DNA of 64,000 nt from Fervidobacterium_A thailandense (lineage in GTDB: Bacteria; Thermotogota; Thermotogae; Thermotogales; Fervidobacteriaceae). The stretch lies in the NCBI RefSeq assembly GCF_041505935.1, contig NZ_CP140110.1; one strand, given 5' to 3'. The notes beneath the pieces are model-generated. The model did no database searches and had not been told where the DNA came from. It saw only the letters and a program-made list of their open reading frames with translations. Of the stretch, positions 63,022 to 64,000 are shown in pieces; positions within the stretch are counted from its first letter, which is position 1; every line of letters begins with the position of its first letter. The translations under genes were made by a program, and so were the position numbers.

Positions 63022-63927
63022 TTGAAAGTTGGAGGCCAAGCTGTTATAGAAGGTGTGCTCATGATGGGCAAGAAAGTTGTTGTTGCAGTTAGAAGGCCTG
63101 ATGGTGGTATCGAAACGCGGGAACTCGGTACGGTGCAAGTTCGAAAATTGGCTAGGGTACCGTTCGTTAGGGGTGTTTTCAGCCTTTTTTACTCTCTCTC
63201 CTTTGGAATTAAAGCCCTTGACCTGAGTGCTAAGCTTTCGTCCGAGGAGGAGATGAAAAAAGGAGAGACGTTTTTATCTCTCCTTATTTCGATAGCGCTT
63301 GGCATAGGACTTTTCATTGTTTTACCAGCCTATTTGACGCGATGGTTGGGATTTCGAAGCAACGAGTTTGTCTTTTCGCTCGTTGATGGTTTCATACGAC
63401 TCGCTATTTTTTTGCTTTACGTTTGGATTATTTCTCTCTTCAAGGACGTGAAACGCGTCTTTCAGTACCACGGTGCCGAGCATAAGGTTGTTCACACGTT
63501 CGAGCATGGCGAGGAATTGAGCGTTGAGAATGCGAGAAAGTACTCAACGATCCACCCACGTTGTGGAACGAACTTTGTGATGATATTCCTTATCGTCGCG
63601 ATACTGGTGCACAGCCTGTTTGGTATCTTTGGACCTTTAAACATGTTCCAACGCGTCTTTCTAAGGATATTGGTTTTACCCGTGGTTGCGGGGTTGTCCT
63701 ACGAATTACTCAAGTTTTTCGACAAGTATCCGAAGATGCTGTTTTTGGCGGCTCCGGGGCTACTTTTGCAACGACTCACGACGGCTGAACCGGATGATTC
63801 ACAGCTTGAAGTTGCCATCGTAGCCCTCAGACACGCCCTGGAGTTGGGAGAACAAATGTCAAGTTCGCAAATCCAGGAAAACAGTTCCGAAGTTAGTGCG
63901 GAGGCGTCCGTTGAGTTTTTGGGTTAG
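63022..63927 (+). CDS. DUF1385 / YqhQ family membrane protein
   Basis: TTG 63022 is 8 bases after AAAGGAGG; about 301 residues. VGGQAVIEGVLMMG at the start, several membrane helices, then FQYHGAEHKVVHTFE and HPRCGTNF, which carry conserved His/Cys residues of the family. The biochemical role is unknown. The tail after residue 270 is Ser/Glu-rich. Confidence 0.9.
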   Translation: MKVGGQAVIEGVLMMGKKVVVAVRRPDGGIETRELGTVQVRKLARVPFVRGVFSLFYSLSFGIKALDLSAKLSSEEEMKKGETFLSLLISIALGIGLFIVLPAYLTRWLGFRSNEFVFSLVDGFIRLAIFLLYVWIISLFKDVKRVFQYHGAEHKVVHTFEHGEELSVENARKYSTIHPRCGTNFVMIFLIVAILVHSLFGIFGPLNMFQRVFLRILVLPVVAGLSYELLKFFDKYPKMLFLAAPGLLLQRLTTAEPDDSQLEVAIVALRHALELGEQMSSSQIQENSSEVSAEASVEFLG

Positions 63928-63934
63928 AATGTCA

Positions 63935-64000
63935 CTACTTAACAAGGAATGATGCGAAAACCATAGCAATCGCTAGATTGTAGGCACTGAAGACGCCGAC
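63935..64000 (-). CDS. C-terminal end of a membrane protein (partial)
   Basis: A - strand frame open to the window edge ends at TAG 63935-63937; its last 21 residues, VGVFSAYNLAIAMVFASF plus LVK, form a membrane helix. Too short to identify; it would converge on the YqhQ-family gene. Confidence 0.4.
   Translation of the reverse strand, partial: VGVFSAYNLAIAMVFASFLVK

Overview
The window looks like chromosomal DNA of a thermophilic Thermotogota bacterium, most like a Fervidobacterium-type member. This rests on the Thermotogales-style 16S rRNA start, the block rplU-prp-rpmA-ribU-rplM-rpsI-dnaG-rpoD in the order known from Thermotoga, a SecA with the Thermotoga-type insertion, and a TM287/TM288-like ABC exporter pair. 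Genus is an inference from memory; no search was run.

Layout. 1-10.2 kb (+): the 3' part of secA, two small cNMP-binding-like proteins, then a methylmalonyl-CoA module (epimerase, decarboxylase alpha, gamma/delta and biotin carrier subunits, mutase B12 subunit, MeaB GTPase), a DUF2520 protein, an iron alcohol dehydrogenase and methylglyoxal synthase. 10.2-13.98 kb (-): heterodimeric ABC exporter preceded by promoter, operator-like palindrome, 16-codon leader peptide and three-segment attenuator. 14.1-15.3 kb: a decayed, cas-less CRISPR-like array interrupted by a secreted nuclease gene and a resolvase stub. 15.3-17.8 kb (-): copper chaperone and CopA ATPase. 17.9-20.9 kb: a decaying accessory patch with an ABC ATPase pseudogene (10-bp duplication), an AbiEii-like toxin-antitoxin pair, a glpX pseudogene, a transposase fragment and one copy of a dispersed repeat. 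21-26.7 kb (+): a small exported protein, then a complete rRNA operon (16S-tRNA-Ile-tRNA-Ala-23S-5S).

26.8-34.3 kb (-): a full histidine operon (hisZ-G-D-C-B-H-A-F-IE) with a leader peptide carrying His-His-His and a classical attenuator. 34.4-50.0 kb (-): one 15-gene operon running from DAHP synthase through every shikimate step to chorismate, then the Phe/Tyr branch and the whole Trp branch (aroF-B-D-EK-A-C-pheA-tyrA-trpE-G-D-C-F-B-A). It begins with a leader peptide containing six consecutive aromatic codons, Phe-Trp-Trp-Phe-Tyr-Tyr, inside an antiterminator/terminator switch. This appears to be a single cis-acting sensor of all three aromatic amino acids, and it is the most striking thing in the window. 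The DAHP synthase lacks the N-terminal regulatory domain of the Thermotoga enzyme, consistent with control at the leader.

50-64 kb: the second, inverted copy of the dispersed repeat; a frameshifted glycosyltransferase; a YbjQ protein; a GntR-ABC operon with a palindromic operator over its -10 box; a large FtsX-type permease; rpoD, dnaG, ribosomal protein genes with the L27-processing protease Prp and a long hairpin leader before rplU; then spoVS, a small unknown gene, a YqhQ-family membrane protein and the tail of another gene at the edge. The unifying theme is ribosome-mediated attenuation: three independent leader peptides within 36 kb.
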